A stretch of 25,669 nt of DNA from Bordetella parapertussis. Lineage in GTDB: Bacteria; Pseudomonadota; Gammaproteobacteria; Burkholderiales; Burkholderiaceae_B. Under the pieces are notes generated by a model that searched no databases, had not been told where the DNA came from, and saw only the letters and a list, made by a program, of their open reading frames with translations. A program made the position numbers and the translations under genes. The first letter of the stretch is position 1. The number at the start of each line of letters is the position of its first letter. This document shows, piece by piece, positions 1 through 8,808 of this stretch. The stretch spans positions 1 to 25,669 of the forward strand of contig CAMDFD010000030.1 of NCBI GenBank assembly GCA_945897365.1, given 5' to 3'.

Positions 1-2
1 CC

Positions 3-1322
3 GGACGTGCGCAGCACGTTCCAACCGACCCCAGACTGGATCAAATTGTCACCGGTCAGGAGCGACTTGAGCGCGGCTTGAGGACAGAGCAAGCGGAGAC
101 GCACCGACAGTTGCGCACAGAACTCGCGGAGTCCTCGCGCGCACTGAGACTAGAACTTGCGCAAAGTGACGCAGAGTTTCGTGCCGCGATGGCGCGTGAT
201 GCCGCAGCAGGGCGAGGCGAGAGTGCGGAGTCTCTCAACCGTTTCGCTGCGGGCTTTGCCGACCAGTTGCAAACTTTAATTCAAACCAATGAGCGCCGTA
301 TTGCCGAACTGCGTGTCGCAGTCGAAGACCGTTTGCTGTCGCTGCAGACTGACAATTCAGCCAAGCTCGATGAGATGCGTAAAACAGTGGATGAAAAACT
401 TCATGCCACCTTAGAGTCAAGACTGACAGAGTCCTTTAAACAGGTCTCTGACCGTTTGGAATCTGTGCAAAAAGGCCTTGGCGAAATGCAAACACTCGCA
501 GCGGGGGTCGGTGATCTCAAGCGTGTGTTGACCAACGTCAAGACACGAGGGACCTGGGGCGAGGTGCAACTTGCACGTCTGATCCAAGACAGTATGACAC
601 CCGATCAGTATGCGCAAAATATCAAGACCGTTCCGGGTAGCGATGCGCAGGTCGAGTTCGCGATTCGTTTACCTGGTCAGGGTCTCATGGATCAACCGGT
701 CTGGTTGCCCATTGACGCCAAGTTTCCAAAAGAAGAATACGAGCGTTTGATGGATGCGCATGAAAGCTCAGATCGAGAGGGCATCAAGGCTGCGGGTGCC
801 GCCTTGGCGCGAGCGGTGGAGTTGCAAGCTAAAACGATCGTGGCCAAATACGTCTCGCCTCCACATACGACTGATTTCGCGATTATGTTCTTGCCAAGTG
901 AAAGCTTGTATGCCGAGGTGCTGCGCCAGTCTGGCCTGCTCGACAAACTGCACGACTTACGCGTCAATGTCGCGGGACCCGCCAACCTCGCCGCCTTACT
1001 CAACAGTCTGCAGATGGGTTTTCGCACGCTCGCGATTCAGGAGCGCTCTTCCGAGGTCTGGCAGGTATTGCGTGCGGTCAAAACAGAGTTTGGCAAGTTC
1101 GGTGATGCACTCGCCAACGTCAAAAAATCTCTTGACAGTGCAAGTAATAAAATTGGTCAAACTGAGTCTCGCACCCGCGTCATGTTACGTAGCCTCAAAA
1201 GTGTCGAGGCGATGCCCGAAGATCAAGCGCGTGCTGTTTTTGCCGCTGAGTCTGGAGAGGCTGAGCGTCTCGATTTAGAGGATATAGAGTCTGCGGATAC
1301 AGAGCCCTCTCGTGAAAAATAA
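3..1322 (+). CDS. rmuC: RmuC family DNA recombination protein, 5' end cut by window edge
   Basis: The frame is open from base 3 without a stop, so the true start lies upstream and the TTG at 78 is only an internal codon. RmuC proteins are thought to limit recombination at inverted repeats; the core resembles the restriction-endonuclease fold. The visible N-terminal third (to about nt 450) is rich in E, R, Q and L in a heptad-like pattern, a probable coiled coil. It is followed by the conserved RmuC domain, with TRGTWGEVQLARLIQD, then WLPIDAKFPKEEYERL, then IMFLPSESLYAEVL. The missing part would normally hold an N-terminal membrane anchor. The C-terminus ends in an acidic tail. rpiA follows after 20 nt, so the two are probably cotranscribed. 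Family assignment is secure; the exact cellular role of RmuC is not well settled. Confidence 0.93.
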   Translation, partial: GRAQHVPTDPRLDQIVTGQERLERGLRTEQAETHRQLRTELAESSRALRLELAQSDAEFRAAMARDAAAGRGESAESLNRFAAGFADQLQTLIQTNERRIAELRVAVEDRLLSLQTDNSAKLDEMRKTVDEKLHATLESRLTESFKQVSDRLESVQKGLGEMQTLAAGVGDLKRVLTNVKTRGTWGEVQLARLIQDSMTPDQYAQNIKTVPGSDAQVEFAIRLPGQGLMDQPVWLPIDAKFPKEEYERLMDAHESSDREGIKAAGAALARAVELQAKTIVAKYVSPPHTTDFAIMFLPSESLYAEVLRQSGLLDKLHDLRVNVAGPANLAALLNSLQMGFRTLAIQERSSEVWQVLRAVKTEFGKFGDALANVKKSLDSASNKIGQTESRTRVMLRSLKSVEAMPEDQARAVFAAESGEAERLDLEDIESADTEPSREK

Positions 1323-1342
1323 TTTTTAATCAGGAAACGCTT

Positions 1343-2014
1343 ATGCTTTCGCAACAAGATCTCAAACAACAAGCCGCGGATGCTGCGTTGGCACTTATTG
1401 AGCCTCTTTTAACAGCGCAGGCGGTGATCGGTGTCGGGACAGGTTCGACCGCAGACTTGTTTATTGATGGTTTGGCAGCATATCGGGGTCGGTTTCGTGG
1501 GGCAGTCGCGAGCTCAGAGCGCAGCGCCAAACGTCTATCGGCGCTAGGTATCCTTGTGCTGGATCTCAACGAGGTTCAGACCATGCCGGTCTATGTGGAT
1601 GGCGCCGATGAAATCAATAGTCAACTCCATATGATCAAAGGCGGGGGCGGGGCGTTGACGCGTGAGAAAATCGTTTCTTCAGTCGCCCAACAGTTTGTTT
1701 GTATCGCCGATGAAAGCAAGCTTGTCGAGCGCTTGGGTCAGTTTCCTTTGCCAATCGAGGTCTTACCAATTTCGCGTGAGGCTGTTGCGCGGGTCACCCT
1801 TCAACTCGGTGGCAGGCCTGTCTTACGTCAAGGCTTTACAACCGATAATGGCAATCAGATTTTGGATGTTCATGGTCTGACAATCGACAATGCGCCAGAG
1901 CTTGAGAAACAGCTCAATAACATTCCAGGCGTCGTCACGAATGGTTTGTTTGCGATCTGTCCTGCCCACGTTGCCTTGCTTGCCACGCAGCATGGGGTAC
2001 GTCGTTTAGGATAA
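1343..2014 (+). CDS. rpiA: Ribose-5-phosphate isomerase A
   Basis: Cytoplasmic enzyme of the non-oxidative pentose phosphate pathway, interconverting ribose-5-phosphate and ribulose-5-phosphate. The 223 residues match the usual length of about 220. The phosphate-binding loop GVGTGSTADLF lies at about 30-40, the DGADEIN motif at 86-92, and KGGGGALTREKI at 99-110. These place the expected catalytic or binding residues at about D86, D89, K99 and E108. The ATG at 1343 is preceded by a CAGGAAA ribosome binding site about 8 nt upstream. It sits 20 nt downstream of rmuC, with no promoter visible between. Immediately after the stop lies a hairpin whose T-run is on the minus strand. The assignment is firm. 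Confidence 0.97.
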   Translation: MLSQQDLKQQAADAALALIEPLLTAQAVIGVGTGSTADLFIDGLAAYRGRFRGAVASSERSAKRLSALGILVLDLNEVQTMPVYVDGADEINSQLHMIKGGGGALTREKIVSSVAQQFVCIADESKLVERLGQFPLPIEVLPISREAVARVTLQLGGRPVLRQGFTTDNGNQILDVHGLTIDNAPELEKQLNNIPGVVTNGLFAICPAHVALLATQHGVRRLG

Positions 2015-2041
2015 AAAAACCGAGACAGTTTTTTGCCTCGG
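2013..2041 (-). terminator. Rho-independent terminator after yggX, abutting rpiA
   Basis: On the minus strand, CCGAGGC pairs with GTCTCGG (seven pairs, one G-U) around an A-rich 8-nt loop and is followed by seven T residues. The T-run overlaps the rpiA stop codon region. On the plus strand the stem is followed by GGTGATACC, so it would be weak or non-functional for rpiA. It therefore fits the end of the minus-strand yggX transcript. Confidence 0.75.
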
Positions 2042-2068
2042 GGTGATACCTATGCGTTCGTTCCGAGC

Positions 2069-2341
2069 TTAGGCAGGAGGCGGCACAAAGCCTTGTGCCT
2101 CAACGTCTATATCTTCAAACAAGTGTTTTTGCATTTGCTCTTTGAGATATTTGCGCGCGCGGGCATCCGCGAGATTGAGTCGGTTCTCGTTGACTAAACG
2201 TGTTTGTACATCCAGCCAACCCTGCCAAGCTTGCTTGGAAATACTTTGCCAGATTTTGGTTCCCATTTCACCAGGATAGGGAGGAAACTCCAAGCCCTCG
2301 GCTTCTTTTTTCAGCTTGATGCATTGAATAGTGCGACTCAT
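2069..2341 (-). CDS. yggX: Probable Fe(2+)-trafficking / oxidative damage protection protein YggX
   Basis: Small cytoplasmic protein of 90 residues, the standard size for this family. It begins MSRTIQCIKLKKEAEGL, with the conserved Cys7, continues PPYPGEMGTKIWQSISKQAWQGWL, and has the NENRLNLADARARKYL segment. YggX proteins are linked to protection of iron-sulfur clusters from oxidative damage and to iron trafficking; the mechanism is debated. The ATG at 2341 has a GGGAT sequence about 9 nt upstream as a weak ribosome binding site. It lies 78 nt downstream of argA on the same strand. A separate promoter-like pair is present in that gap, and a good terminator follows the gene. Confidence 0.95.
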   Translation of the reverse strand: MSRTIQCIKLKKEAEGLEFPPYPGEMGTKIWQSISKQAWQGWLDVQTRLVNENRLNLADARARKYLKEQMQKHLFEDIDVEAQGFVPPPA

Positions 2342-2374
2342 TTTTAGTATCCCGTTTAAAGCATATTTAATGTG

Positions 2375-2401
2375 ATTGTAGGGCGTTTGAGCTTGTGTCG
2401 A
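2375..2401 (-). promoter_or_regulatory. Candidate promoter for yggX
   Basis: On the minus strand TCGACA (2401-2396) and TACAAT (2380-2375) each match five of six sigma-70 consensus bases. The 15-nt spacer is shorter than ideal. It lies between the argA stop and the yggX start, so yggX may be transcribed both alone and from argA. Confidence 0.4.
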
Positions 2402-2419
2402 TGCTCATAGCCCTAAGCC

Positions 2420-3820
2420 TCACAAGCGTTTGATAAAAATTAGACTGTTGCGCGACCGGTTGTAATGCGCTTGCTTTTCTTTTGGTAGGTCTGCGACACC
2501 CCCCTGCACAAAGCCACGCTTCATAAACCAGTGCGAGGTTCTTGTGGTCAGAACAAACAAGCGTTTGGCACCATAGGCACGGGCCCGAGATTCCATATGG
2601 CGCAACAAAAGTTCTCCTTCGCCAGAGGCTTGCCATTCCGGGTGCACAATGAGGCAGGCCATTTCCGCCATCTGATCACTGGGGTAATCGTTGAGCGTCG
2701 CGCAGCCATAAATCACGCCATCGTGTTCGAGAACGGTAAAGTTCTCGACTTCGCGTTCAATCACGGCGCGGCCTCTTGGCACCAGCGTACCGTCTTGCTC
2801 TAGAGGTTCAATCAGTTGCAAGATGGCGCCCACATCATCGATCGTGGCCGGACGTAGATCATCCAGCGTGTCTTCGACGACCATGGTTCCGACGCCGTCA
2901 TGGGTGAAAATCTCCAGCAGCACCACGCCATCCATAGAAAAGGGGATCAAGTGTGCCCGTGTCACACCACGTTTGACGGCGCGCGAGGCGTATTGCAAGA
3001 AATAGGCCGTATCCTCGTCAAGAACTCCTGAGGCGAGCAGGGCATCGGCATCGAGTCGGGCGAGTTCGGTGTCGACCGAGCCATCGGGGGCCAACACCCC
3101 TGGCGTTTCCGTTAGAAAAATCAGCTTTTCTGCCCGTAACTTTGTGGCCACGCTTGTGGCGAGCTCTTCCATCGATAGATTAAAGGCTTCGCCGGTTGGG
3201 GAGAATCCGAGGGGTGAAAGTAGCACGATTGAGCCTCGTTCGATCGCGAAGCGCAAGGCATCAACGTCGATCTTACGAACCTGACCCGTATGTTTATAGT
3301 CAATGCCATCAATGATGCCTGTGGGGCGCGCAGTGACAAAGTTGCCTGAAATCACGCGAATTTGCGCGTGAGACATGGGTGTATTGGGCAACCCTTGGCT
3401 AAAAGCGGCCTCGATATCAAGGCGAATTTCACCCGCAGCCTCTTTGGCGCACTCCAAAGCATCGGCATCGGTGGGCGCGCGGCCTCGGTCAAATTGCTGA
3501 TTAAAGCCCTTTAAACGGAGCTGCTCGTTGACCTGCGGACGTGAGCCATGCACGAGGACCAGTTTGATCCCCAGCGCAGATAACAAAGATAAATCCTGAA
3601 CTAAGGCGTTTAGGGCATTGGCCTGAACAAGTTCACCACCAAACGCGACCACAAAGGTTTTTCCTCTGAAAGCATGGACGTAAGGGGCGACCTCTCTAAA
3701 CCAGCGAACGAATTGCGCGGCTGCGAACTCAGGAGCCTCTTGGGCTGAAACAGTCCCATCGAGACCGATGTTTGAGGATTCCTGAGGGGACCCAATTTCT
3801 TGTTCTTTTTTGTCTGGCAT
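2420..3820 (-). CDS. argA: Amino-acid N-acetyltransferase (N-acetylglutamate synthase)
   Basis: First step of arginine synthesis: acetyl-CoA plus glutamate gives N-acetylglutamate. From the ATG at 3820 the protein has 466 residues, a little longer than the usual 440-450. An amino-acid-kinase-like domain covers about 35-300, with FVVAFGGELV, VLVHGSRPQVNEQL and the LLSPLGFSPTGEAFNLSMEELAT region; in this family it binds arginine for feedback inhibition and has no kinase activity. A GNAT acetyltransferase domain covers about 322-466, with LIVHPEWQASGEGELLLRHM as the acetyl-CoA loop and a final RSRNSLIFIKRL. An in-frame TTG at 3838 would add six residues, but the GAGG there abuts it too closely. 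No strong ribosome binding site is seen before either start. The gene is divergent from hrpA. Confidence 0.94.
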   Translation of the reverse strand: MPDKKEQEIGSPQESSNIGLDGTVSAQEAPEFAAAQFVRWFREVAPYVHAFRGKTFVVAFGGELVQANALNALVQDLSLLSALGIKLVLVHGSRPQVNEQLRLKGFNQQFDRGRAPTDADALECAKEAAGEIRLDIEAAFSQGLPNTPMSHAQIRVISGNFVTARPTGIIDGIDYKHTGQVRKIDVDALRFAIERGSIVLLSPLGFSPTGEAFNLSMEELATSVATKLRAEKLIFLTETPGVLAPDGSVDTELARLDADALLASGVLDEDTAYFLQYASRAVKRGVTRAHLIPFSMDGVVLLEIFTHDGVGTMVVEDTLDDLRPATIDDVGAILQLIEPLEQDGTLVPRGRAVIEREVENFTVLEHDGVIYGCATLNDYPSDQMAEMACLIVHPEWQASGEGELLLRHMESRARAYGAKRLFVLTTRTSHWFMKRGFVQGGVADLPKEKQAHYNRSRNSLIFIKRL

Positions 3821-3872
3821 GGTGGCTTGTGTTGTCAACCTCGTGTTCGCTGTGAGTATTAGAGATAAATTT

Positions 3873-3897
3873 TATAATAAGCTGTTAATCGGATTAA
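3873..3897 (+). promoter_or_regulatory. Candidate hrpA -10 box plus short perfect palindrome
   Basis: A perfect TATAAT lies at 3873-3878, but no good -35 box is seen at 16-18 nt upstream. Just downstream, TTAATC-G-GATTAA (3885-3897) is a perfect 6+1+6 dyad that would fall at the transcript start. The region lies between divergent argA and hrpA and could serve either gene. This is a motif reading only. Confidence 0.3.
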
Positions 3898-3902
3898 AAA
3901 AT

Positions 3903-6900
3903 ATGCTCGATTCAAAGCGCTTAACCGACATTGCGCCGGAAAGCGTCGTCATTTCCCCACGCCAGCCCCCCAAGATCGTCTATCCAGAGGATTTGCCGGT
4001 CAGCGCTCGCCGTGAGGAAATCGCCCGTGCGATCGCCGCCCATCAGGTGGTGATCGTGAGTGGAGAGACTGGTTCCGGTAAAACCACCCAATTACCCAAG
4101 ATTTGTCTTGAGCTTGGGCGCGGCTTGAAAAAAATGATTGGCCATACCCAGCCCAGGCGTTTAGCAGCCAGTTCGGTGGCTCGCCGTATCGCCGAGGAAC
4201 TCCAGACACCCTTGGGAGATTGGGTGGGCTATCAGGTCCGTTTTCAGGATCGCAGCAGCGCCCAGACAGCCATCAAGCTTATGACGGATGGTATTTTGCT
4301 GGCTGAGTCCCAGCGTGATCCGCTCCTCAAACGCTACGACACCATCATTATCGATGAGGCGCATGAGCGCAGCTTAAATATTGATTTTTTGCTCGGTTAT
4401 TTGCGTCAGTTGTTGCCGCGGCGACGGGATCTCAAGGTCATCATCACCTCTGCCACGATTGACGCAGGCCGCTTTGCCCGCCATTTTACCGATGCAAAAG
4501 GTGTGCCCGCTCCAGTGATCGAGGTTTCAGGTCGCCTCTATCCTGTGGAGATCAGGTATCGGCCCGTGCTGAATCCGGCGCTCGAGGAGGGCGCTGCAGG
4601 TGGGGTGATGCCACAAGCAGGCATGACCGAGCGCAGTCTGGCACGAGACGAAGAGCGAGATCTGATCAATGCCTTAGTAGAAGCGGTTGATGAATGCGCA
4701 CGCGTGGGACCCGGCGATATCTTGGTTTTTTTACCCGGTGAGCGGGAAATACGTGAGTGCACTGAGGCGCTACGTAAACATCATCCGCCCGGCACTCAGG
4801 TGCTCGCCTTGTTTGCGCGCCTGTCCCAGGAGGAGCAAGAGGAAATTTTTCGCCCTCGCACCAGTGCGCGTCGGATTGTGCTGGCCACCAATGTGGCCGA
4901 GACTTCACTCACTGTTCCAGGGATTCGTTTCGTCATAGACAGTGGTTTGGCGCGCGTCAAGCGCTATTCATGGCGCAACAAAGTCGAGCAGCTGCGTATC
5001 GAACCCATCAGCCAGGCTTCGGCGAACCAGCGCTCCGGACGCTGCGGGCGACTCGGACCCGGTGTCTGTATCAGGCTGTACGACGAACAAGACTTCAAAG
5101 ATCGCGCTGCGTTTACCGATCCAGAAATTTTGCGCTCTTCTCTTGCAAGTGTGATCTTGCGCATGAAAGCGCTCCGTTTAAACGACATCGAAACGTTTCC
5201 CTTCGTGGATCCGCCAAGTGGTCGCGCAATCGCCGATGGTTATCACTTGTTACAAGAGCTTGGTGCCATCGATCCGGACGCAGAGAAGCCAGACGCGCTC
5301 ACGGAAACTGGCCGCGCGTTGGCGAAACTTCCTGTCGATCCTCGACTAGGACGCATGATTTTGGCTGCGCGCGATCATCACTGTCTGACCGAGATGCTGA
5401 TCATCGCTTCCGCGCTCTCAGTTCAAGACCCGCGTGACAGACCCATGCATGCCCGCGAAGCGGCCGAGCAGGCCCATTCAATATTTACTGATGATAAATC
5501 CGAGTTTGTGGCCTACGTCAAACTCTGGAATTGGTATCACGAACAAGTCCGGCACAAGGAGTCTCAGCGCAAACTTGTCGCGCTCTTGCGTACACATTAT
5601 CTGTCACCTCTACGATTGCGCGAATGGCATGATATTCACAGTCAGCTGATGGCACTGGTGGGCGAGCAGGGCTGGCGACTGAATAAAACCGAAGCGACAC
5701 ACGAGCAGATCCATCTTTCCCTGCTATCGGGACTGTTGGGCAATCTTGGCTTCAAAGCCGAGGAAGCAGGGCATTACATGGGTGCGCGCGATATTCGTTT
5801 CTGGATTCATCCAGGTTCGCGTCTGCTAAAAAAGGCGGGCAAATGGATCATGGCAGCGGAACTTGTCGACACTAGCAAACTATACGCGCGTTGCGTAGCC
5901 AAAATCGATCCCGCTTGGGTCGAACGCGTGGCAGGCCATTTGCTCAAGCGCTCTTGGAGCGATCCGCGCTGGGAGCGCAAGCTCGGACAGGTGGTCGCCA
6001 ATGAAAAAGCGACGCTCTATGGTTTGACCGTTTACTCGGGTCGACGGGTGCATTACGGACCGATCGCGCCGGAGCAGGCGCGCGAGATTTTTATCCTGCA
6101 AGCGTTGATTCCTGGCGATATCGACAGCCCGCTTCCATTTCTTGCCCACAACCGCAAGCTGATTGCTCAGATTGAAAAGCTTGAGCATCAGACCCGACGC
6201 CCGGATATTTTGGTCGATGATGCCCTGATACTGGCTTTTTACGACAAGCTTTTGCCTGCAGACATCTCGCAGACCGCGACACTCGAGCATTGGGTCAAGG
6301 GCTTGTCCAAGGAATACGCTCAACAATTGATGCTGACCCGGGATGCCTTGATGCGTCATGAGGCGGCCGGTGTCACCACGGATATTTTCCCCAAGTTTTT
6401 CGACTGGCAAGGGGTCAGGCTGGCGGTGGATTACCACTTCGAACCGGGTTCTCCCAAAGACGGACTCACCATCACGGTTCCCCTTTACTTTCTGAATCAA
6501 GTCGATGCTGCGCGCTGTGAGTGGCTCGTGCCCGGCATGCTCAAGGAAAAAGCGCAACTATTGCTCAAGTCTCTTCCTCAAAAAATACGGCGCCACTGTG
6601 TGCCATTGCCGGACTATGCTGCGGGGTTTTATGAACGCTGGTACGACCGACTTGAACAGCCCCCTTGTGGCTTGCTCGATGGGCTGATTCAAGATATCTG
6701 GCAGCAGCTCAAGATTCGACCCCTTGTGACAGATTTCAAACCTGAAACCCTGCCTGCGCATTTGTTCATGTCTTTTAAAGTCCTTGACGAGCATGGACGC
6801 ATGTTAGCGGCGGGTCGTAACCTCGCCCAGATCAAAGCCGAGCTCGGCAAACAAGCGCAGGCCACCTTTCAAAGGCTCGCAACCCGTGACCAAGAGGTCG

Positions 6901-7763
6901 CGAGCGTACTTTCACAGGACGAAATCACGGAATGGAGTTTTGGCAAACTCCCTGAACTCATGGAGATTCGTCGTAAAGATCAAGTTGTCGTGGGCTATCC
7001 AGCACTCGTCGAACGTGGCACTGCCTGCGCGTTGGATGTTTTCGATGATCCGCAAGTCGCCTTTCAGGCGCACAAGCGCGGTCTTGTTCGCTTGTTCCGT
7101 TTGGTCCTGCGAGAGCAGGTCAAGTTTCTCGAAAAAAATCTGCATGAGCTGACAAAAATGGGCATGCTTTATTTACAGCTTGGCACTCAGGAGCAACTCA
7201 GAGACCAAATTATTGATTGCGCATTGATCGGCGCCTGTCTGGCCGAACCCTGGCCGGATGATGCACAGACCTTTGAGGCGCGACGTCAGGAGGCCAAGAC
7301 TAAAATTGGGCTTCTCGCACAAGAGGTTGCCAGGCTCGCGTTTGCTGTCCTTGAGGGATGGGCCGCGGTTGCGCGCAAGCTTGCTCAGGCGAAAACTTTC
7401 CCCGCAGCCTATGCTGATTTACAGCAACACCTGCAACAGCTCGTTTCACCGCGTTTTATTGTGGAAACACCCTATAGCCAACTTGTGCATGTGCCTCGTT
7501 ACCTCAAAGCCGCGCTCGCGCGGATCGACAAACTTAAGCTTGATCCGGCCCGAGATGCGCGCCTCATGGCAGAAATGGCACCCGTGCTGACTCATTACAG
7601 TCGAGCCCGCAGTGCGCTCAAGGGAGCATCAGATGCAGGGCTCGACGAGTTTCGTTGGCTATTGGAGGAGTTGCGCGTTGCGCTCTTTGCTCAAGAGCTC
7701 CGCACACCAATGCCGGTATCGGTTAAGCGCTTGCAAAAAACCTGGGAGGCCATGCAGCGCTAG
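3903..7763 (+). CDS. hrpA: ATP-dependent RNA helicase HrpA (DEAH box)
   Basis: A large cytoplasmic DEAH-box helicase of 1286 residues, close to the usual 1300. In the helicase core, GETGSGKT (54-61) is motif I, QPRRLAA (83-89) is motif Ia, DEAH (151-154) is motif II, SAT (183-185) is motif III, ATNVAETSLTVPG (328-340) is motif V and QRSGRCGR (376-383) is motif VI. A helicase-associated and OB-fold region and the long HrpA-specific C-terminal half follow. In E. coli HrpA has been linked to mRNA processing and rescue of stalled ribosomes. I chose the ATG at 3903. An upstream in-frame start at 3810 would overlap the opposing argA gene and add 31 residues unlike the family. No clear ribosome binding site precedes 3903. 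It converges on the lpxO-like gene. Confidence 0.96.
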   Translation: MLDSKRLTDIAPESVVISPRQPPKIVYPEDLPVSARREEIARAIAAHQVVIVSGETGSGKTTQLPKICLELGRGLKKMIGHTQPRRLAASSVARRIAEELQTPLGDWVGYQVRFQDRSSAQTAIKLMTDGILLAESQRDPLLKRYDTIIIDEAHERSLNIDFLLGYLRQLLPRRRDLKVIITSATIDAGRFARHFTDAKGVPAPVIEVSGRLYPVEIRYRPVLNPALEEGAAGGVMPQAGMTERSLARDEERDLINALVEAVDECARVGPGDILVFLPGEREIRECTEALRKHHPPGTQVLALFARLSQEEQEEIFRPRTSARRIVLATNVAETSLTVPGIRFVIDSGLARVKRYSWRNKVEQLRIEPISQASANQRSGRCGRLGPGVCIRLYDEQDFKDRAAFTDPEILRSSLASVILRMKALRLNDIETFPFVDPPSGRAIADGYHLLQELGAIDPDAEKPDALTETGRALAKLPVDPRLGRMILAARDHHCLTEMLIIASALSVQDPRDRPMHAREAAEQAHSIFTDDKSEFVAYVKLWNWYHEQVRHKESQRKLVALLRTHYLSPLRLREWHDIHSQLMALVGEQGWRLNKTEATHEQIHLSLLSGLLGNLGFKAEEAGHYMGARDIRFWIHPGSRLLKKAGKWIMAAELVDTSKLYARCVAKIDPAWVERVAGHLLKRSWSDPRWERKLGQVVANEKATLYGLTVYSGRRVHYGPIAPEQAREIFILQALIPGDIDSPLPFLAHNRKLIAQIEKLEHQTRRPDILVDDALILAFYDKLLPADISQTATLEHWVKGLSKEYAQQLMLTRDALMRHEAAGVTTDIFPKFFDWQGVRLAVDYHFEPGSPKDGLTITVPLYFLNQVDAARCEWLVPGMLKEKAQLLLKSLPQKIRRHCVPLPDYAAGFYERWYDRLEQPPCGLLDGLIQDIWQQLKIRPLVTDFKPETLPAHLFMSFKVLDEHGRMLAAGRNLAQIKAELGKQAQATFQRLATRDQEVASVLSQDEITEWSFGKLPELMEIRRKDQVVVGYPALVERGTACALDVFDDPQVAFQAHKRGLVRLFRLVLREQVKFLEKNLHELTKMGMLYLQLGTQEQLRDQIIDCALIGACLAEPWPDDAQTFEARRQEAKTKIGLLAQEVARLAFAVLEGWAAVARKLAQAKTFPAAYADLQQHLQQLVSPRFIVETPYSQLVHVPRYLKAALARIDKLKLDPARDARLMAEMAPVLTHYSRARSALKGASDAGLDEFRWLLEELRVALFAQELRTPMPVSVKRLQKTWEAMQR

Positions 7764-7778
7764 AGCTCGATGTCTCAG

Positions 7779-7804
7779 GTCATGAGCTACTGTGACTTCA
7801 TGAC
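7779..7804. repeat. Inverted repeat between convergent hrpA and lpxO-like genes
   Basis: GTCATGA (7779-7785) and TCATGAC (7798-7804) form a perfect 7-bp inverted repeat around 12 nt. It lies in the 41-nt gap between the hrpA stop and the stop of the opposing gene. No T-run follows on either strand, so it is at best a weak bidirectional terminator. Confidence 0.35.
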
Positions 7805-8704
7805 TTACCAGACAATAAACAATACGATTGCCAAAGCAATCAAGCCAAATTTTGTTGCTTTGTAGGCAGTCCGGTTGGTCTTTTTAAACGCACGACGTTT
7901 TTGATCAATGATCCAGTGGTAATGCGTGAGTTTATTGATAAGGCCTGTCTGATCGGTTTCGACATTGGGGGAACTCGCAGCGGACATGGCGATTTTGCCA
8001 AACCAGTGGTTGAACCACTCGGCCCAACGCCATTTAAGTGGGCGTTCGACGTCGCAAAATAAAATGATGCGATTTCGCTGGCTCTTGTTGTAAGCATCGT
8101 GCACATAAGTTTCATCGAAAATGACGCCTTTTCCATCGCGCCAACTATGACGAATACCATCTACGTCGATGTAGCAGAGGTCGTCGTTCGGTGTCGCCAA
8201 TCCCAGGTGGTAACGCAAAGACCCCGCAAAAGGGTCTCGGTGCGGGTTGAGCTGACCGCCTGGAGGGAGCTCCGCGAACATTGCGGCTTTGACAGAGGGA
8301 ATCTGGTTGAGCAGGGCGACTGTTTTAGGACACAAAGCGACCGCGGAAGGATGTTTGGCGTCATACCATTTCAGGTAAAAGCGCTTCCATCCGGACTTGA
8401 AAAAAGAATTAAAACCAATGTCGTTATGGAGTTCGGGTGCTTTGATTTCTTGCAAACTTGCAAGATGCAGAGCTTCGTCGCGAATTGTTTCCCAGTTGTC
8501 CTCAAGCAATTTCAGCTCGGGCATCGTGTCATTAGGAATATAGGGTGTTGTCGGCACGCGCGAGGCCAGCACCATGAATGCATTGATAGGGGCCAAAATG
8601 CTCGAATGATCCAGAAACTGACGCCCAAGGGAAAGTCTGACTCGACCGCGTAAGTGAGCAAAGAGAACAGCGGCAATCCAGGTTCCCAGAACAATCCATT
8701 TCAT
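7805..8704 (-). CDS. lpxO: Aspartyl/asparaginyl beta-hydroxylase family, LpxO-like lipid A hydroxylase
   Basis: LpxO is an Fe(II)/2-oxoglutarate dioxygenase of the inner membrane that adds a 2-hydroxyl group to a secondary acyl chain of lipid A. The 299 residues match its usual length of about 300. A hydrophobic helix is seen at 1-17 and another at the C-terminus (about 283-299, FGLIALAIVLFIVW). The beta-hydroxylase core holds LPPGGQLNPHRDPF, giving His155 and Asp157 as iron ligands, and FDETYVHDAYNKSQRNRIILFCD, giving His202 and a 2-oxoglutarate-binding arginine. The start has AAGGA 7 nt upstream. It is divergent from dnaE and close to an LPS cluster, which supports lipid A as substrate. The symbol is by family resemblance; another hydroxylase target cannot be excluded. 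Confidence 0.85.
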   Translation of the reverse strand: MKWIVLGTWIAAVLFAHLRGRVRLSLGRQFLDHSSILAPINAFMVLASRVPTTPYIPNDTMPELKLLEDNWETIRDEALHLASLQEIKAPELHNDIGFNSFFKSGWKRFYLKWYDAKHPSAVALCPKTVALLNQIPSVKAAMFAELPPGGQLNPHRDPFAGSLRYHLGLATPNDDLCYIDVDGIRHSWRDGKGVIFDETYVHDAYNKSQRNRIILFCDVERPLKWRWAEWFNHWFGKIAMSAASSPNVETDQTGLINKLTHYHWIIDQKRRAFKKTNRTAYKATKFGLIALAIVLFIVW

Positions 8705-8808
8705 ACTGCATTCCTTGCTGAAACGTTATGCCACAAGATCGCGGCAGTCATACTCATATTGGGGCTAAAAATAACGATAGATGATCTAACAATAGGTACA
8801 ATTGATCT
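8705..8808. promoter_or_regulatory. Divergent intergenic region, lpxO-like / dnaE
   Basis: An AT-rich stretch of 104 nt separates the two divergent starts. A TACAAT at 8797-8802 lies so close to the dnaE ATG that it would give a leaderless transcript, and it lacks a good -35 box. Weak boxes for the minus strand (TTGTAC, 16 nt, TATCGT; 8801-8774) are also present. No strong pair is seen for either gene. Confidence 0.3.

Noticed and set aside
78..80. TTG at 78 as the start of rmuC
   Set aside because: The frame is open to the window edge with family-like sequence before it, and the usual N-terminal anchor is missing, so the gene is simply cut.
754..1278. A 174-codon plus-strand frame inside rmuC
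   Set aside because: It is an alternate frame of a well-conserved gene, with a Cys/Ser/Arg-rich, low-information product and no ribosome binding site.
3810..3902. Upstream start of hrpA at 3810
   Set aside because: It would overlap the opposing argA start and add 31 hydrophobic residues not expected in the family, spanning a likely -10 box.
5880..6557. A 225-codon open frame on the minus strand
   Set aside because: It lies wholly inside hrpA, whose protein is continuous and conserved there. The antisense product has no recognisable domain and looks like a codon-bias shadow.
8099..8653. A 184-codon frame antisense to the LpxO-like gene
   Set aside because: It mirrors a gene with clear catalytic motifs; the product shows no family features.
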